64,000 nucleotides of DNA, from assembly GCA_036387415.1 (NCBI GenBank), contig DASVTU010000039.1, forward strand, positions 930,001-994,000. Direction: 5' to 3'. Position numbers and translations under genes: made by a program. The notes under the pieces were generated by a model. It was not told the DNA's origin. It did no database searches and was given only the letters and a program-made list of their open reading frames with translations. Shown in pieces: positions 13,011-20,801 of the stretch. The stretch is from DASVTU01 sp036387415. Its GTDB lineage: Bacteria; Acidobacteriota; Blastocatellia; Pyrinomonadales; Pyrinomonadaceae. Position 1 is the stretch's first letter. Each line of letters starts with the position of its first letter.

Positions 13011-13206
13011 TTGCGGATTTCGGATTGCGGAATGCGGATTGGTAAAAACAGTAGTCAGTAGTCAGTAGTCAGTAGAAAAATCTAATGAGCTTTGTTCTCA
13101 ACTGCTCTCAAGTTTTTATTCTAACTTCTAACTCTTGGCTTCTGACTTCTGACTCCTGAATTCCGTTTCTGCCAGTCCGCAATCCGAATTCCGCATTCCG
13201 CAATTA
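13011..13206. repeat. composite heptamer-repeat element (three families)
   Basis: This gap is almost wholly repeat. It holds TTCGGATTGCGGAATGCGGA, then three to four copies of CAGTAGT (from about 13049), then TTCTAACTTCTAAC and TTCTGACTTCTGACTCCTGA. It closes with TCCGCAATCCGAATTCCGCA, the complement of the first block. The outer GCGGAAT blocks form inverted arms around the inner families. The glycosyltransferase stop at 13210 directly abuts the right arm. Confidence 0.7.
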
Positions 13207-13209
13207 TTA

Positions 13210-14553
13210 TTAGGCTGCATCGACGTGCGAGAGGCTAGGCGCTTCGGTCGGCTGTCGATGCAGGAGACTGTGAAAGACTTCGAGCGCGCGTTCGGCCATG
13301 AGCGCCACGTTGTAATGCTCGCGCACTCCGCGCGCACCGCTCGCGCCCAACTCTTGAGCCAAAGACGGATTGCGTTGAAGCTCAAGAATCGCTTCGGCCA
13401 AACTCTGCGGGTCGTCGGGTTCGACGAGCAGGCCGCCTCCGGTTTTGTTCACAATTTCTGTGAACGCCCCGCGACGAGGTTGCACGACGGGCACGCCACA
13501 CGCCATCGCTTCAAGAAGAAAGATTCCCTTCGGCTCGTCGTAAGTTGCGGGCGCGGAGAACACGTCGAGGCTACGGAGAAACGCTATTTTCTCGTCGCGG
13601 TCGAGCACGCCGCGATAGTGAAACTCCGTGGCGAGTCCCCAATCTCGCATCTGCTGTTCGATGCCGCGCAAGTAATCTCGATTCTCCGCGCCGAGATAGC
13701 CCGCCGCTTCGAGGCGCATGGGCGCGGCGCGGTCGTCGCGTTCGCGCAGGTGCTTGTAGGCTTGCGCCAGAACGTGCAGACCCTTTTCCGGCGCGATGCG
13801 CGCGAAGTAGCCGACTGTGAACGCTTGCGCGTCGTTGCGTCGCTCGTCGCGCGGCGCGTCATAACCGCATAGGTTAATCCCTAACGGCACGACGCGGATT
13901 TTGTCTTCGGGAATCTCCAAATAGTCGCGCATGAATTTCGCATAGTAGTCGCTCACGGCGATGAAGGTATCGACGTGCGCGACGCTCGCGCGAATCAACG
14001 CAAGCGATTCGCTGCGATAAGGTTCGGGCAGTCCTTCAAGAAACAAATCTTCGCCCTGAAGCGTGCAGCAGACGGGACGCCGCAATGCTTCCTTGAGCGG
14101 TTTCGCCAGCGCAATCAAGAGCGTGTAAGGCAAACTGACGACATCGAACGGCGGCTCATGACGGAGCCATTCGAGCATCTTGTGCAACTCTTTGCGTTGA
14201 TTGCCATCTTCGCCGCGAAGCATCGAGATGGTCAGTTCGCCGAGCGTTTGCGGGTTGGTCGGAATCGAACGACGCGACGCCCATTTCAACGCAGGCGTCG
14301 AATCCCACAGGCGGTCGAGCAGCCACGGCGTCCGTCGAAAGAGCGCGGAATGTTGTTGCAGGTAGACGCTGATGCCGCCGAAAAAGATGCGTTGCTGGCT
14401 AACGTTCGGCTCGTCGGTCAGCGTCGGCGTGTAGATTGGTACAAGCACCACGTCGTGCCCGCGCGCCATCAACTCCGAGGCGAGCGCGTTGTCTCGCAGG
14501 CAACTGCCGCAATACATCTGCGCGGCTCCGGCGGTGATGTAGAGAATCCTCAT
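13210..14553 (-). CDS. family 4 glycosyltransferase
   Basis: 447 residues with two Rossmann-like halves. The N-terminus (MRILYITAGAAQMYCGSCLRDN) is the donor/acceptor-side strand and glycine-rich turn. The C-terminal half shows ARIAPEKGLHVLAQAY and the GT4 E-x7-E motif in EPKGIFLLEAMACGVPVV, which contacts the nucleotide-sugar. Related acidobacterial proteins are annotated as GT4/GT1-group enzymes of unknown acceptor. Its ATG overlaps the stop of the upstream acyl-reductase gene in an ATGA arrangement (14550-14553), so the two are translationally coupled. The gene ends with three consecutive TAA codons just before a repeat element. Confidence 0.88.
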   Translation of the reverse strand: MRILYITAGAAQMYCGSCLRDNALASELMARGHDVVLVPIYTPTLTDEPNVSQQRIFFGGISVYLQQHSALFRRTPWLLDRLWDSTPALKWASRRSIPTNPQTLGELTISMLRGEDGNQRKELHKMLEWLRHEPPFDVVSLPYTLLIALAKPLKEALRRPVCCTLQGEDLFLEGLPEPYRSESLALIRASVAHVDTFIAVSDYYAKFMRDYLEIPEDKIRVVPLGINLCGYDAPRDERRNDAQAFTVGYFARIAPEKGLHVLAQAYKHLRERDDRAAPMRLEAAGYLGAENRDYLRGIEQQMRDWGLATEFHYRGVLDRDEKIAFLRSLDVFSAPATYDEPKGIFLLEAMACGVPVVQPRRGAFTEIVNKTGGGLLVEPDDPQSLAEAILELQRNPSLAQELGASGARGVREHYNVALMAERALEVFHSLLHRQPTEAPSLSHVDAA

Positions 14554-16004
14554 CTTGAAGCGATGGTGGCGGTGGCGGTGGTAGTCGCGGCGCGCTCGAA
14601 AGCACGGCGTGCGTACAGATGTTCAAACAGATTCCCCTCATGCGGCTGATTCCAGTTGACGCGGCACGTCGGAACCGCGCCGAGATTCAGACGGTCAACC
14701 GACGGCGACGCGACGAGGCGACGAATCAACTCGTCGTCCGACGTGATAGCCGTCACGACGAGACTCTGACCCAACGCTGCGGGAATCTCGTCCGCTCCGA
14801 CTTCGACCACGCTGGCGAACGGAAAAAGAAATTCCCTGTTGGCGAGCGTGTGTCGTGGCGACTCGCAATGAACGACGGTCGGCAAAAGATAGGAGCAGTT
14901 TTGCCATTTGACCAGACGCTCGCCGTTTCGATACGCGGCAGTTACGTCGCGTGCGCCCGGCTCCCGAAGCGATTGCTCGATGCTTTGACTGATGCGCGCT
15001 GCGACCCTCTCATCAACGAACGGAGCGAGCAACGCATCCTCGTCTTCCGCCGCGCGCGGCACTATGCGCGCGAGACGTTCGGCGAGTGCTTCGGCAATCT
15101 CGGCGGCGTGCGCCGTGACCCACACGCTCGAAGCGTTGACGCACGAACGACCACCATTCTCCGCAATCGACGCGACCAACACGTCCAAGTATTTCTCCCA
15201 CTCGTCGATGCAATCCGCGCCGATGACAATCTTGCTGTAACCGGGGCCGTGGAGTTCGATGCGCGTGTCGTCTCGCCAGCTTCCGGTCGATGATGCGTCG
15301 CCGAAAATCATGCCGCGCCCTGCGTGACGGAGAATCTCGCCCGCGCCTGCGTGGTCGGTCGGGTAAAAGCTGAATGCCTCGCGCGGCGCGCCCGCGCGGA
15401 CGAGTGCCTGAATAACGCGATATGGCGTCCACGGCTCCGTGCTTCCGGGCTTCAAGATGAGCGGGATTTTCAGAGGCACGGCGGGAATCCACAACGCATG
15501 GACGCCCGGCGAATTGTTCGGCAACACGACTCCGAGCGAATGCCCGCGCGGAAAGAAACTCAGCGATTGCCCGTTTGCTTCGCCAAACCCGTTGTCCAAG
15601 ATTCTCAAATCGAGTTGCCGCGTCAGCCCGCCGAGCACGCTCTCCATTTCGGCGAGCACGCCGCGTATCTTCTGCATGTTATTTCTGACGAGGACGTGCG
15701 GCAATCCGGTCGTCGCCGACACTTGCCGGACGTAATCCTCCGGCGTCTGCGCGTCGTCGCCGACGGGCAACGCATCGCCGACAAAATGCTCCGCCGCACG
15801 CGCGCAAATCTCTAAAAGCTCCGCGACTGTCAGACGCTCCAACGCCTGTCGCCCCGTCTCTTGCACAAGCAGGTCGCGCCGGACGAGTCCGCCGTTAGCC
15901 TGACTAATCTCCACAAACATCTCCTGCGTCCGGTGATGCGGCACACGCACCACATCCAGACTCCGGTAAGCGACGCCCTTTCGCAATAGAGGTATGTGAA
16001 GCAT
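14550..16004 (-). CDS. aldehyde dehydrogenase-fold acyl reductase, LuxC-like
   Basis: 484 residues from the ATG at 16004. A longer frame upstream would translate the CAGTAGT repeat, so it is rejected. The nucleotide-binding half contains GVVLPNNSPGVHALWIPAVP and LILKPGSTEPWTP, as in the ALDH superfamily. The probable catalytic cysteine is Cys288 in NGGRSCVNASS. Length and cysteine position are close to those of LuxC acyl-CoA/acyl-protein reductases, which reduce activated fatty acids to aldehydes. The neighbour upstream is a LuxE/PaaK-like acyl-adenylating enzyme, which supports an acyl-reduction role, and a glycosyltransferase is coupled downstream. Plain aldehyde dehydrogenase activity in the opposite direction cannot be excluded. 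Confidence 0.75.
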   Translation of the reverse strand: MLHIPLLRKGVAYRSLDVVRVPHHRTQEMFVEISQANGGLVRRDLLVQETGRQALERLTVAELLEICARAAEHFVGDALPVGDDAQTPEDYVRQVSATTGLPHVLVRNNMQKIRGVLAEMESVLGGLTRQLDLRILDNGFGEANGQSLSFFPRGHSLGVVLPNNSPGVHALWIPAVPLKIPLILKPGSTEPWTPYRVIQALVRAGAPREAFSFYPTDHAGAGEILRHAGRGMIFGDASSTGSWRDDTRIELHGPGYSKIVIGADCIDEWEKYLDVLVASIAENGGRSCVNASSVWVTAHAAEIAEALAERLARIVPRAAEDEDALLAPFVDERVAARISQSIEQSLREPGARDVTAAYRNGERLVKWQNCSYLLPTVVHCESPRHTLANREFLFPFASVVEVGADEIPAALGQSLVVTAITSDDELIRRLVASPSVDRLNLGAVPTCRVNWNQPHEGNLFEHLYARRAFERAATTTATATIASR

Positions 16005-16005
16005 A

Positions 16006-16160
16006 AGAACAGTGGACTGTAAGCAGTAGTCAGTAGAAAAGCGTGGCGCGTGTTCCGCAAACACTCAACGGCTATTTTTCAAACACTCGACAGCAGAGCG
16101 ACATTCAAACGTCTTAATGCAGGCTACTGTCTATTGACCGCTGTCTACTGTTTTTCAGTA
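16006..16160. repeat. CAGTAGT-type repeat, inverted pair
   Basis: GCAGTAGTCAGTAG (about 16023-16036) faces CTACTGTCTATTGACCGCTG and TCTACTGTTTTTCAGTAGA (16123-16163), separated by about 90 bases. The right end runs into the LuxE-like gene: the last codons GTC TAC TGA of that gene are repeat sequence. Confidence 0.65.
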
Positions 16161-17243
16161 GACCCCTTCCACAACCGTCGATTGCAGGCGCGAGAAGGGA
16201 CGCACGTTGCGTACGCCGTCCCACGGATAGAGTTCCGTGGGCGGTTCGCGTTCTGCTTCGTCGCGTTCGAGGAAATGCGGCATAAAGAAATCGCGCGTCA
16301 ACGTCGTCAGGCAGACGCGCCCCGTTTCACCGTAGCCGACGACGCGCGTCGGCTCGTCCGGGTCAACCACTTCAATCACGGCGCGCGGCGCGGGCGGATA
16401 GTAGATGATTGAGTAATCGTCTGCGGGGCATCGCGGCTTGTGGACGGCCAGCCCCATCAACGTGTTGCCATAGGTCGGCGCGAAGTATGCGCCTTCGAGC
16501 AACTCCTCGACGGCGAAACGATGAAACTGCGGCGTCATCTCCGTGCCGCCGCAGAAGACTCCGGTGATGCCGATTTTTTTGAGCGAGACTTTTTCGCAGA
16601 GAGCTTCCAAGAGTTTCGGCGTCGTAAAGAGACAGCGAATATTTTCGTGTGCGCGCAGCAGCGTCAACCCTTGCTCGACGACGTGGTGCTTGTACTGCTC
16701 GGCCATGCGCGGCTCGCCCATCTTGATGAGTTTGATAACCCAACGCGGGTCTAAATCGACCATGAAGCAGATGCCGCCGCGATGCTGCGCCAGGTGTTCG
16801 ACGGCGAGCCGCAAACGTCTCGGCCCCGTCGGGCCGAGGCTCAGCCAATCCGCGCCCTTCGGAAAGAATTCGTCCGGCAGAGTCTTGCTGAACGCTTCAT
16901 AGTCGAGACGAAAATCTTCGACGTTAACGCGCGACTTGGGAACACCCGTGCTCCCGCCCGTCTCAAAGACGTAGACGGGACGACCCGCCAACCCGCGCGG
17001 CACCCAACGGCGCACCGGCCCGCCCCGCAACCATTCATCCTGAAAGAAACCGAACCGCGCAAGGTCTTTGTAGCCGCGTACCTCACGGCGCGGATTCCAG
17101 TCCAACGTCTTCGCGTAATTGAGCCAGAAAGGGCAACCCGTCGCGGGGTCGAAATGCCACTCGACCACCTCGCGCACCCACGCGTCCAACGCCTCTCGCG
17201 CTTCCCCACTTCGAGTCTCTAAAGTTTCTTCTTGAGCTGACAT
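16155..17243 (-). CDS. LuxE/PaaK-like acyl-adenylating enzyme
   Basis: 362 residues. The adenylate-forming P-loop appears as FETGGSTGVPKSR (93-105), followed by LFTTPKLLEAL, CGGTEMTPQF and FAPTYGNTLMG, in the order found in LuxE acyl-protein synthetases and phenylacetate-CoA-ligase relatives. The protein is shorter than typical PaaK ligases, close to LuxE. It probably activates a carboxylic acid, presumably a fatty acid, as acyl-AMP for transfer to a thiol, feeding the LuxC-like reductase 150 bases downstream. No luciferase (luxA/luxB) genes are nearby. The final residues GVY and the stop lie in an intergenic heptamer repeat, so the original C-terminus may have been altered. Confidence 0.75.
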   Translation of the reverse strand: MSAQEETLETRSGEAREALDAWVREVVEWHFDPATGCPFWLNYAKTLDWNPRREVRGYKDLARFGFFQDEWLRGGPVRRWVPRGLAGRPVYVFETGGSTGVPKSRVNVEDFRLDYEAFSKTLPDEFFPKGADWLSLGPTGPRRLRLAVEHLAQHRGGICFMVDLDPRWVIKLIKMGEPRMAEQYKHHVVEQGLTLLRAHENIRCLFTTPKLLEALCEKVSLKKIGITGVFCGGTEMTPQFHRFAVEELLEGAYFAPTYGNTLMGLAVHKPRCPADDYSIIYYPPAPRAVIEVVDPDEPTRVVGYGETGRVCLTTLTRDFFMPHFLERDEAEREPPTELYPWDGVRNVRPFSRLQSTVVEGVY

Positions 17244-17378
17244 CCTGCCCCGCAGATTACCGAGCCGAGCTACGAATCACAACCCCCCAACGCACAAATT
17301 CCTCCCCGAAATGTAAAAAGATATTTACATTCCCCACCCACGCAGGCGGCGTCCGAATCTGCGTAAAACTGTCCCGAC

Positions 17379-17416
17379 AAAAGCAAACGGTCACTCCCGG
17401 AGTGACCGTCTGCTCT
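17379..17416 (-). terminator. intrinsic terminator after tRNA-Arg
   Basis: On the minus strand AGCAGACGGTCACTC pairs with GAGTGACCGTTTGCT around a CGG loop and is followed by TTTTG. It lies 12 bases past the 3' end of the tRNA and is a good factor-independent terminator. Confidence 0.75.
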
Positions 17417-17427
17417 TGAATTGATAA

Positions 17428-17501
17428 TGCACCCGGCATGACTCGAACATGCGACCCCCTGATTCGTAGTCAGGTACTCTATCCAACTGAGCTACGGGTG
17501 C
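17428..17501 (-). tRNA. tRNA-Arg (anticodon ACG)
   Basis: All cloverleaf arms are visible. The acceptor GCACCCG pairs with CGGGTGC, the D arm is GCTC...GAGT, the anticodon stem CCTGA/TCAGG carries loop CTACGAA (anticodon ACG, read as ICG after deamination), and the T arm is GCATG-TTCGAGT-CATGC. The discriminator base is A and CCA is not encoded, so it must be added enzymatically. It decodes CGN arginine codons. Confidence 0.97.
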
Positions 17502-17521
17502 TTGTGTGTGAAGCGAAGAAA

Positions 17522-17550
17522 AATATACGGGTCGGGTCGCGGAGTGTCAA
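17522..17550 (-). promoter_or_regulatory. sigma-70 promoter of tRNA-Arg
   Basis: Minus strand: TTGACA (17545-17550), 17-base spacer, TATATT (17522-17527). The predicted start near 17515 is about 14 bases before the tRNA 5' end. The -35 is perfect, the spacing ideal, and the GC-rich spacer ends in a C/G-rich discriminator region, as usual for stable RNA promoters. Confidence 0.8.
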
Positions 17551-17595
17551 GCGAGCGAAAGGCGCGTGGTGCGGGGCTGATAGAGGTCGATGAAA

Positions 17596-17629
17596 AGGGT
17601 GCTGTTTTAGCTTAGGGTGCTGTTTTAGC
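17596..17629. repeat. 18-bp tandem duplication at the VWFA gene end
   Basis: AGGGTGCTGTTTTAGC occurs at 17596-17611 and again at 17614-17629, separated by TT. The stop codon (TAA, 17625-17627) of the VWFA gene lies in the second copy, so the duplication changed the 3' flank without altering the protein. Confidence 0.8.
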
Positions 17630-18671
17630 GTGCGAAGTAGCCGGGGCGTGTGCGCGCGATGGTGTCGGCGCGGGTCACTTCGATGTTGATGGCGCGCCAT
17701 TTTCCGTCGCTGGAACGCGCGCCCGCAGACTGGTAGGCGATGCTGTAGAGAGTACGCATTTCGGCGGCGACTTCGGCGTAAAGTCTGCCCATGTCTTCGA
17801 GGCGATTGATTTGATGGAGACGCCCGCCCGTGCGGTTGGCGAGGGTTTCGATGCGTGCGCGCGCCGACGCGTAGATAGCGGCTTGCTGCGGCGTGAGCGA
17901 GGGGAAACGTTTAGGGTCGCCGGAGGGGAGCGCGAGTGGGTAGACCGTGACGCCCTGACGGTCGGCTAAATCGAGCACGGAGCGCAGCATCGCACTCTCT
18001 TCGGGTTTGACGGCGGCGACGGCTTCGGCGTCGGTCTGCGCGTTGGCGGAGGCGATGGTGTCGAGTCGGCGGAGGTCTGTGTCAACGCCGTCGGTCAGGA
18101 CGATGATGGCTTTGCGGCGTTGGCCTTCCTTCGAGAGTTGTTCGAGCGAATACTTCAAGCCTTTGTAAACGTCGCTGTCGCCGCGTTCGTTGCTCAGGTT
18201 GTTGATAGCGACGGCGACTTTGTAGCGGTCAGTCGTGAATTTTTCGAGCATCCGCACTTTGTCGTTGAAGATGACGAGCGCCACGCGGTCGTCGGGCGCG
18301 AGCGCATCGAGGAAACGGATGGCGGATTGTTTGAGCGTCGAGCGAAAGTTGAGCGTGGAGCCGGAGAGGTCGAGCAGCACGACGAGGCTGAAGGGCGCGT
18401 TGGTCGGCTCAAAGGATTCGATTTGTTGCCGCACGCCGTCTTCGTAGACGACGAAATCCTCCCGACGCAAATCGGTGATGGCGCGTCCGCGCCTGTCCGC
18501 CACGCCGACGTTCAAGAGCACCAGATTCGACTTCACACGCACCACGTCGTCGTCCGCATCCTGCTGCTGTGCGTGCGTCGCTTGCGCGCCGGAGAGACAG
18601 GTGACGAGAACGATGCTGGCAAAGAGACGTTTGAACGTAGATTTTTTGAAGGAAAATGGCTGATGCATCAT
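17625..18671 (-). CDS. secreted VWFA-domain protein of the acidobacterial type
   Basis: 348 residues from the ATG at 18671 (a second ATG follows immediately). A signal peptide covers about 1-35 (ends ATHAQ). The next segment, VKSNLVLLNVGVADRRGRAI with LRREDFVVYEDGV, is the hallmark opening of the VWFA-related family largely restricted to Acidobacteriota. The von Willebrand A domain has an intact MIDAS motif DLSGS (101-105) and a later metal-ligand segment TDGVDTD. Function is unknown; such proteins are exported and probably mediate metal-dependent adhesion or protein contacts. A good promoter precedes it and it stands alone. Confidence 0.88.
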   Translation of the reverse strand: MMHQPFSFKKSTFKRLFASIVLVTCLSGAQATHAQQQDADDDVVRVKSNLVLLNVGVADRRGRAITDLRREDFVVYEDGVRQQIESFEPTNAPFSLVVLLDLSGSTLNFRSTLKQSAIRFLDALAPDDRVALVIFNDKVRMLEKFTTDRYKVAVAINNLSNERGDSDVYKGLKYSLEQLSKEGQRRKAIIVLTDGVDTDLRRLDTIASANAQTDAEAVAAVKPEESAMLRSVLDLADRQGVTVYPLALPSGDPKRFPSLTPQQAAIYASARARIETLANRTGGRLHQINRLEDMGRLYAEVAAEMRTLYSIAYQSAGARSSDGKWRAINIEVTRADTIARTRPGYFAR

Positions 18672-18695
18672 GGCTCGAAAATCTTTTTCGTGGGA

Positions 18696-18725
18696 AGTAT
18701 GCAGTTGGGCGTGGAGGCTTGGCAA
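18696..18725 (-). promoter_or_regulatory. candidate sigma-70 promoter of the VWFA gene
   Basis: Minus strand: TTGCCA (18720-18725), 18 bases, CATACT (18696-18701). It lies close upstream of the double ATG at 18668-18671, which leaves a short leader. Confidence 0.45.
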
Positions 18726-18913
18726 GCGCCGGACGCTGGCTGCCTCGCGCCGCTCTCCGAAATAAGTAGCCTCTCAAGCGTCGCGGAAGCGGAAGAAAAC
18801 GCGAAGTCTTCACGGAACTCCAAACGTCTTTCGAGGTCGGGTTGTTTGGTGCGGCGTAGCGCCGGAGAGTTGCTTAGGACGCTAAACGTCTGAGAAGCAA
18901 GCCTTTAACAGCA

Positions 18914-18963
18914 ATGCCGGACGACGGATGAAACGCAGGTGGTTTTCATCCGTCGTCCGGCAT
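18914..18963. terminator. perfect 20-bp inverted repeat, terminator-like
   Basis: The arms are identical over 20 bases around a 10-base loop. It sits 21 bases downstream of the stop of the 18984-19625 gene. Arm purity suggests a terminator or mRNA-stabilising hairpin; the poly-T tract is weak on both strands. Confidence 0.5.
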
Positions 18964-18983
18964 GGAGGGCGATGTCGGGGTTT

Positions 18984-19625
18984 TTATCTGTCTCCGGCGA
19001 CTTTGACGGCGCGTGTGCGCGTGGCGGCGCGACGCGGCGCGGCGACTTCGGGCGTCGGTTCATCCGCGACGGCGGCGGGAGACGGAAAGGGTACGGGCGC
19101 GTTGCCTTTGGAAGCACCGGTGCGCGTACGTCGTGCGGTGGCGCGTTCGGCTTCGGCGGCGGCGACGCGTTTGGCCTTCTCGATGCGCTTGCGCGGAACG
19201 AGTTGGAAACGCAGTTCCATCTCCTGCGCGACCTTGTAGATGTGCTTGGCTTTCGAGCCACGTTCGGCGCGGCGAATTACCTCTTCCGTTTCGAGCAATT
19301 CGGCACGGTCTTCTTTGTCAATCCAGATATACATTACTTCGGCCATTTCTCTCTTCACCTCCAGACGTATCAACGCACGCATCTCGACCGGCACGGCAAC
19401 CGACGCCACGACCGGCAACGCACGCCGCGACGATTCCGTATCGGGCACGGCTTTAGCCTCGCGCCGTCGCGCGAAATAGTCGGCCACGACCGCATCCACG
19501 TCGGCGCGTTGCGCGTCGTAAAAAAGCGCAAAATCCTGACAGCGCGTGCGATAGACGCAGTTGACCGAACAGACCAGCGCGTCCTTAAAATGCGCGTAGC
19601 GATTACAATAAAGTTTCAAACGCAT
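18984..19625 (-). CDS. hypothetical protein with N-terminal four-Cys cluster
   Basis: 213 residues, no family recognised. The N-terminus holds four cysteines (Cys7, 19, 23, 29) within YCNRYAHFKDALVCSVNC and CVYRTRCQDF, which looks like a metal or Fe-S site or zinc cluster. A charged alpha-helical middle follows (EVKREMAEVMYIWIDKEDRAELL), then a basic, Ala/Pro-rich, probably disordered tail (ARRTRTGASKG, APRRAATRTRA) suggestive of nucleic-acid contact. There is no signal peptide or membrane segment. Codon bias and a good promoter about 100 bases upstream (19730-19758) support it as a real gene. Function unknown. Confidence 0.7.
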   Translation of the reverse strand: MRLKLYCNRYAHFKDALVCSVNCVYRTRCQDFALFYDAQRADVDAVVADYFARRREAKAVPDTESSRRALPVVASVAVPVEMRALIRLEVKREMAEVMYIWIDKEDRAELLETEEVIRRAERGSKAKHIYKVAQEMELRFQLVPRKRIEKAKRVAAAEAERATARRTRTGASKGNAPVPFPSPAAVADEPTPEVAAPRRAATRTRAVKVAGDR

Positions 19626-19729
19626 CGGGAAACCAATACGAGCGGGAGAACCTCGTCCGCCGTCCGCGCCACATCTTCAGACACGGCACGCAACAGACGA
19701 CCGTTCCTGTTGCTTCGGGAGCGGACAAG

Positions 19730-19758
19730 ACTATACCACGCCCGTCCCGCGCGTGCAA
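19730..19758 (-). promoter_or_regulatory. sigma-70 promoter of the four-Cys hypothetical gene
   Basis: Minus strand: TTGCAC (19753-19758), 17-base spacer, TATAGT (19730-19735). Predicted start near 19723, giving a leader of about 100 bases to the ATG at 19625. Confidence 0.6.
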
Positions 19759-19990
19759 CATACAACAGTGCGTGCAACAAGATGTTAAAATGGCTGCAAA
19801 AGCAGAGAAAAAACGTCTTGTTGAATGGGGTCGTGTCTCGACGTGCGTCTCGGTCGGGGCGGTTTCGTCGGCGGGTCGATTTGCGTTGGAGGCTTCTGAA
19901 AAAGCAAAGGCGCGGCATCCTAAGACGCCGCACCTGCTCTGGCGGAGACGTTAGTCTCGACGCCGTGTTGAGATGGATACTACAGGTCTT

Positions 19991-20044
19991 ATCCGTATAA
20001 CGCAAGTTGCCGCCGGGTTTTATTCAGATAACGCAATTTGCCGC
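19991..20044. promoter_or_regulatory. paired direct repeats with GCAANTTGC cores, possible operator
   Basis: A 23-base element (19991-20013) recurs at 20022-20044 with 5 differences. Each copy holds ATAACGCAA-N-TTGCCGC, whose core GCAANTTGC is palindromic. The copies are 31 bases apart, about three helical turns, so two dimers could bind on the same face. No regulator is identified. Confidence 0.4.
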
Positions 20045-20153
20045 GCAAGGTCGGGTCGTCGCGGCGGTTCTGCACACGCGCGGCGGATGTCGGTCGCTTG
20101 AGGAACCCGTGTGCGTCGTTTGAGAAACGGTGTGCGTCGCCGACGGTTCGGCG

Positions 20154-20159
20154 TATAAT
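20154..20159 (+). promoter_or_regulatory. candidate -10 box for the zinc-ribbon gene
   Basis: A perfect TATAAT lies 111 bases before the ATG at 20271. No good -35 is seen at 16-18 bases, so an activator (perhaps at the GCAANTTGC sites) may be needed, if this is a promoter at all. Confidence 0.35.
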
Positions 20160-20270
20160 GCGTCGCTTTCAAAATCCCGCCCTAAAACACTTCGCCCAAA
20201 CCCACTTGAGCGACGCGCGTTGTCCCGCCCGTGCGGCGTTTGTTGCCGCGCACGAAGGAGATGCTTTCAG

Positions 20271-20801
20271 ATGTACAAGCCAAACTTTTGCGCCGAATGC
20301 GGCGCACGCATCGAGCGCGTGCGTTGGCGTGTGTGGACGAGCAGGCGTTTCTGCGATGCGTGCGGCAAGCGTTTTCGACGTGCGCGGGTCGCGTGGCGGT
20401 GTGTGGTGTGCGCCGTGCTGCTTGTCGCGGGTTTCGCCGCCGGTCGCAGGTCGCGCCACGCGTCTTCGTCGCCGCCGCTCGTCATCGAACGCACGGACGC
20501 GCGAGTCTCGACGACGCCCGTCAATCTTCTCGCGCAGACGACGAAACCGACGAACAACAACACTGACCGAAGCGCGACGCCGACGGATTCAGCCGCCGCG
20601 ACCGACGCCGTGCGCTACGGCGCTGACGGCACAGACACGGAGCGTCCGACCGAAGCGGGCGAAATCGTCTCCATCTGCGGCGCGCGGACAAAGAAAGGCA
20701 CGCCGTGTTCGCGGCGCGTGCGCGGGACGGGTCGGTGCTGGCAGCATCGTGGCCGCGCGGCGATGCTCCCGCCCTCAAGGCTCGTCGTACAGGGACAATG
20801 A
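20271..20801 (+). CDS. zinc-ribbon membrane protein with C-terminal Cys/His motif
   Basis: 176 residues from the ATG at 20271, preceded by GAAGGAG 10 bases upstream. The N-terminus is a zinc ribbon (Cys7/Cys10 and Cys28/Cys31), then one membrane segment (about 41-58), then a Thr/Asn/Pro-rich linker. The C-terminal module reads ICGARTKKGTPC and GRCWQH, a four-ligand Cys/His site resembling the small GTPC...C-x2-H modules seen in diverse bacterial and phage proteins. With a short basic N-terminus the ribbon is expected in the cytoplasm and the C-terminal module outside, but the reverse is possible. Function unknown. It precedes a second zinc-ribbon gene 105 bases downstream. Confidence 0.7.
   Translation: MYKPNFCAECGARIERVRWRVWTSRRFCDACGKRFRRARVAWRCVVCAVLLVAGFAAGRRSRHASSSPPLVIERTDARVSTTPVNLLAQTTKPTNNNTDRSATPTDSAAATDAVRYGADGTDTERPTEAGEIVSICGARTKKGTPCSRRVRGTGRCWQHRGRAAMLPPSRLVVQGQ

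Larger units (their letters stand above)
18672..18983. other. 312-base gap with promoter and a perfect 20-bp hairpin
   Basis: No gene is seen here. The left part carries the VWFA promoter. The right part carries a palindrome with arms 18914-18933 and 18944-18963 (ATGCCGGACGACGGATGAAA and its exact complement, 10-base loop). The hairpin follows the upstream minus-strand gene (18984-19625) and probably acts as its transcript end, although no long T-run follows it. Confidence 0.6.
19626..20270. other. 645-base non-coding region with promoters and paired direct repeats
   Basis: I see no convincing gene; short frames here have unusual composition and no initiation signals. It carries the leftward promoter (19730-19758), a direct-repeat pair at 19991-20044, a further near-repeat (CCGTGTGCGTCG near 20107, CGGTGTGCGTCG near 20128), and a TATAAT at 20154-20159 upstream of the zinc-ribbon gene. 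Confidence 0.6.

Noticed and set aside
17257..17439. 60-codon frame next to tRNA-Arg
   Set aside because: It overlaps the tRNA terminator hairpin and the tRNA 3' end; no family resemblance.
19616..20005. 129-codon minus-strand frame in the 645-base gap
   Set aside because: Arg/Ser-rich with no motif. It overlaps the promoter region of the neighbouring gene, and its codon use is unlike that of real genes here.
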